Below, in pieces: positions 6,094 through 8,105 of a DNA stretch of 8,105 nucleotides. The position numbers and the translations under genes were made by a program. The stretch lies in contig JBKQWF010000136.1 in NCBI GenBank assembly GCA_052139695.1, positions 1 through 8,105 of the forward strand, written 5' to 3'. Numbering within the stretch: the first letter of the stretch is position 1; each line of letters starts with the position of its first letter. Below the pieces are notes generated by a model. The model was given only the letters and a program-made list of their open reading frames with translations, searched no databases and was not told the origin of the DNA. This DNA is from PLGF01 sp052139695 (lineage in GTDB: Bacteria; Verrucomicrobiota; Verrucomicrobiia; Limisphaerales; Palsa-1400).

Positions 6094-6452
6094 CCTCTTG
6101 CCACCCAGTAATGCCAGTCTGCTAGAACTTGGCGGGTCAGTTTATTCGACTGCGTCGAGGTTTCCAATTGATCGAGGGGAACTGCCAGCTTCTCTCCTTG
6201 CCACTTTATCAAAACCATCAATTCATGTGCGCAGTCATCGGTGTCGGCCATTCCCGTCACCTCGACTGACTCTCCGACTTTGAGGGGCGATGCGGCGCGT
6301 TTTGCCGAGCACTGAGCTTTGAAGGGAAAAACGATGTTGTCAGCGGCATAATAATACCAGCCCATCGCCCGTTCTTCCTCGCCGTAAGCGTCAACGACCA
6401 CTTCATCCGTAAACCGATCTTCTCGGTCTTTATTCTCCGAGGGTCGTTTCAT
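6081..6452 (-). CDS. CcbP-like calcium-binding family protein
   Basis: A 123-residue protein whose layout fits the Calci_bind_CcbP family (type protein: Anabaena CcbP, an acidic calcium-binding protein). Seen: an N-terminal 'MKRPSENKDREDRFTDEVVVDAYGEEERAMGW' helix region, the 'GWYYYAADNIVFPFKAQC' core (31-48), 'SPLKVGESVEVTGMAD' (55-70), a strand 'VLIKWQGEKLAVPLDQLE' (80-97), and the C-terminal 'DWHYWVARGYCF' (112-123). Acidic residues D21, E25-E27, D70, D72 and D73 could provide metal ligands. Many family members are uncharacterised, so calcium binding here is by family only. The start at 6452 lies inside the SWIM gene (23-bp overlap), indicating translational coupling, and its own Shine-Dalgarno sequence is weak. 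The 3' end converges with the SEC-C frame and overlaps it by 13 bp. Confidence 0.85.
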   Translation of the reverse strand: MKRPSENKDREDRFTDEVVVDAYGEEERAMGWYYYAADNIVFPFKAQCSAKRAASPLKVGESVEVTGMADTDDCAHELMVLIKWQGEKLAVPLDQLETSTQSNKLTRQVLADWHYWVARGYCF

Positions 6453-7455
6453 GTCTTGCCCATCGGGCCTTCTGCGCCGCTACGATTTTGGCTCTGGCGG
6501 CGGCGCTCATTTTTCGGACGCTCGGCTTGTCGCGGTCGGCTGCTGCCTTGATTTTGTCCCATCGCGCTCGTGCCGCTGCCGCGATCTTCGCCCGGGCCGA
6601 TGAACTTATTCTTCGGCTGGCCTTTTTCGGCGGCTTTGTTTTCGGCTCTTGAATGGACACCGGAATAGGTGTCTGGTTTTTTGCATCAACAGACTTGTGA
6701 GACTTCCCGGTCGATTGGACAGGTGTTGGCGTGTCGGCCAACTCGATGCCGAAGACGTCCGCAATTTCCGCTTCGCTCATCGCAGCCGCGCCTTCCGCAC
6801 GGGCTGACTGGCGCACGGTTTCGGCGGCGGATGCCTGGCTGATGAGATCGGCGGGATCCACGCCGCGAAGAAGGAAAAGCAGTTCGGGGCTTTGATCCAG
6901 ACGCGCACCGACGCCATACAGCGAAGCGGCGACGTGCTTGCAGAGATCGGCCCAATCCGGGCAGGAGCAGTCCAGTTCGATTTCTTTGGGCGTCGGGAAA
7001 AGTCCTCGTTCGGGACGGGTCACGATTTGCATAACCGACGAGGAAAGTTTGCCTTGAAGCAATTCAATAAGGGAATCAATTTTCCCGGCGCATTCGGATT
7101 GGATGGATTTCCAGAGGCTCGGCGCCAGCGGCTTGATTTTGATTTCGATTTTGTAAAGGCTCGATCCTGAAACACGGGCTGTCACTTTGCCCTGGCTGAC
7201 TTCGAGATGGACCACCGAGCCGTTACGAACATAGCTGCGACCGCGCGGCAGGCGGTTGGCATAGTCGCTGTAAGCCTCCAAATTGTCGCACCATGCTTTG
7301 CCCCAAAAGGTGCTGGCGATTTTGCGGCTGTCCAACAGGACGGGCGACGATGCCTGGCCGTTCTTTTTGGCCAGTTTTGCCAATTCACGCGCGGCTTTGG
7401 CGCGGCGCTCCGCCACCGGCACATAAGGCCGGAACCCATAGTAATTCCAACTCAT
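6430..7455 (-). CDS. SWIM zinc-finger protein partnered with the SNF2 helicase
   Basis: A 341-residue protein. The N-terminal 'MSWNYYGFRPYVPVAERRAKA' and the block 'ASTFWGKAWCDNLEAYSDYANRLPRGRSYVRNGSV' (47-81) are hallmarks of bacterial SWIM proteins. The SWIM motif CxC-x6-CxH is intact: C163, C165, C172, H174 (DCSCPDWADLCKHVAA). It is expected to chelate zinc and bind DNA or protein. Residues about 200-280 are a low-complexity Ala/Pro/Lys linker. The tail carries two copies of a basic helical motif, 283-302 and 316-335 (ARAKI…ARW), 11 of 20 identical. SWIM domains are known in bacteria in association with SWI2/SNF2 ATPases, and here an SNF2 helicase gene ends 41 bp upstream on the same strand, supporting one operon and a shared complex. 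The Shine-Dalgarno sequence is weak (GAAGAAAGA). The gene overlaps the CcbP-like gene by 23 bp. Confidence 0.92.
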   Translation of the reverse strand: MSWNYYGFRPYVPVAERRAKAARELAKLAKKNGQASSPVLLDSRKIASTFWGKAWCDNLEAYSDYANRLPRGRSYVRNGSVVHLEVSQGKVTARVSGSSLYKIEIKIKPLAPSLWKSIQSECAGKIDSLIELLQGKLSSSVMQIVTRPERGLFPTPKEIELDCSCPDWADLCKHVAASLYGVGARLDQSPELLFLLRGVDPADLISQASAAETVRQSARAEGAAAMSEAEIADVFGIELADTPTPVQSTGKSHKSVDAKNQTPIPVSIQEPKTKPPKKASRRISSSARAKIAAAARARWDKIKAAADRDKPSVRKMSAAARAKIVAAQKARWARHETTLGE

Positions 7456-7496
7456 ATTCTTTCTTCAAAAAAGGTTATGGGCATTCGCCAAAATTT

Positions 7497-8105
7497 CTAA
7501 TCTTCGGCGGCAGCTTTTATATCCAGCGCCACAAAGCGAAGCAATTCGGAATTGTTCATTTCCGTCATCAATCGTTCAGCGCCTTCCCCTAGAATGTCGT
7601 CGGCCAACGCGCTTTTGCCGGCAATGATGTCGTGGATTCGTTCCTCAAGGGTGCCGCGACAGGTGAATTTGTGGACCATCACGTTGCGCTTTTGGCCGAT
7701 GCGGAAGGCGCGATCCGTGGCTTGATTTTCGACTGCTGGATTCCACCAGCGGTCAAAATGAATCACATGCGATGCGGCGGTGAGGTTGAGGCCGGTGCCC
7801 CCGGCTTTGAGCGAGAGGACAAAAAAGGGCGGACCGCCGTCACGTTGAAAGGCATCCACCAACTCCTTGCGCTTGGAAACGGGGGTTCCGCCGTGAAGAA
7901 CCACGCCGGATTGGCCAAAGACGGATTCCAAATGCCGCGCCAATGGGTCCGTGACCTCGCGGTATTGGGTGAACACCAAAACTTTCTCCTGTTTGGAGGC
8001 GATTTCCTCGCACAATTCACGCAGGCGATGGAATTTGCCGCTGTCGGCTGGAGAATAGGCCCCATCGCCGAGCCATTGCGACGGATGGTTGCAGATTTGT
8101 TTGAA
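7497..8105 (-). CDS. SNF2-family DEAD/DEAH helicase, C-terminal 202 residues (5' end outside window)
   Basis: The frame is open to the right edge, so the internal TTG at 8015 is not the start. The visible part begins 'FKQICNHPSQWLGDG', a signature just before RecA domain 2 of bacterial SNF2/HepA-like ATPases. It continues with motif IV (KVLVFTQYREV, 41-51), 'LHGGTPVSKRKELVDAF' (70-86), motif V (LSLKAGGTGLNLTAASHVIHFDRWWNP, split around 98-123) and motif VI 'QATDRAFRIGQ' (128-138). Then comes the 'KFTCRGTLEERIHDIIAGKSALADDIL' brace helix and a short tail. These enzymes use ATP to translocate on double-stranded DNA and remodel protein-DNA complexes. Walker A and B lie outside the window. It is probably the first gene of the SNF2-SWIM-CcbP-like operon. 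Confidence 0.94.
   Translation of the reverse strand, partial: FKQICNHPSQWLGDGAYSPADSGKFHRLRELCEEIASKQEKVLVFTQYREVTDPLARHLESVFGQSGVVLHGGTPVSKRKELVDAFQRDGGPPFFVLSLKAGGTGLNLTAASHVIHFDRWWNPAVENQATDRAFRIGQKRNVMVHKFTCRGTLEERIHDIIAGKSALADDILGEGAERLMTEMNNSELLRFVALDIKAAAED

Overview
The window looks like a stretch of a Verrucomicrobiota chromosome or contig carrying part of a mobilizable element. The phylum is inferred from three things. The first gene ends in the beta-rich C-terminal domain (…LQSTTNL…QFFRL) that recurs in large secreted proteins of Pedosphaera-like Verrucomicrobia. The base composition is moderately GC-rich. The MobF relaxase is accompanied by small proteins that I do not recognise from proteobacterial plasmids. 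None of this proves the assignment.

Layout. Bases 2-496 (+) hold the 3' end of a secreted or surface protein with a DUF11-like repeat. Next comes a leftward unit: a 989-residue MobF (TrwC/TraI-type) relaxase-helicase (3956 to 987), then, after 6 bp, a 129-residue protein of unknown function (980 to 591). The 432 bp upstream of the relaxase carry a perfect 10+10 bp palindrome and two further short perfect inverted repeats. This is the natural place for the relaxase promoter or operator and for oriT. Divergent from the relaxase is a small charged protein (4389-4835, +) that probably serves as an oriT-binding accessory; its C-terminal third appears to be read in the wrong frame.

Bases 4855-5742 hold no convincing gene but contain two good hairpins, one of them terminator-like. 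Then come a 70-residue excisionase-type helix-turn-helix protein (5743-5955) and, in the same frame right after its TGA, an intact SEC-C zinc-binding motif with no ATG (5956-6093).

The last block reads leftward and is probably one operon in transcription order: an SNF2-family helicase (C-terminal 202 residues, running off the right edge), a SWIM zinc-finger protein (7455 to 6430), and a CcbP-like protein overlapping it by 23 bp (6452 to 6081).

The two functional modules are DNA mobilization (relaxase, accessory protein, possible oriT, Xis-like regulator) and a SWI2/SNF2-SWIM chromatin or nucleic-acid remodelling operon. No integrase, coupling protein or type IV secretion gene lies in the window, so if the element is mobile it depends on genes elsewhere. 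I found no tRNA, rRNA, CRISPR array or insertion sequence.
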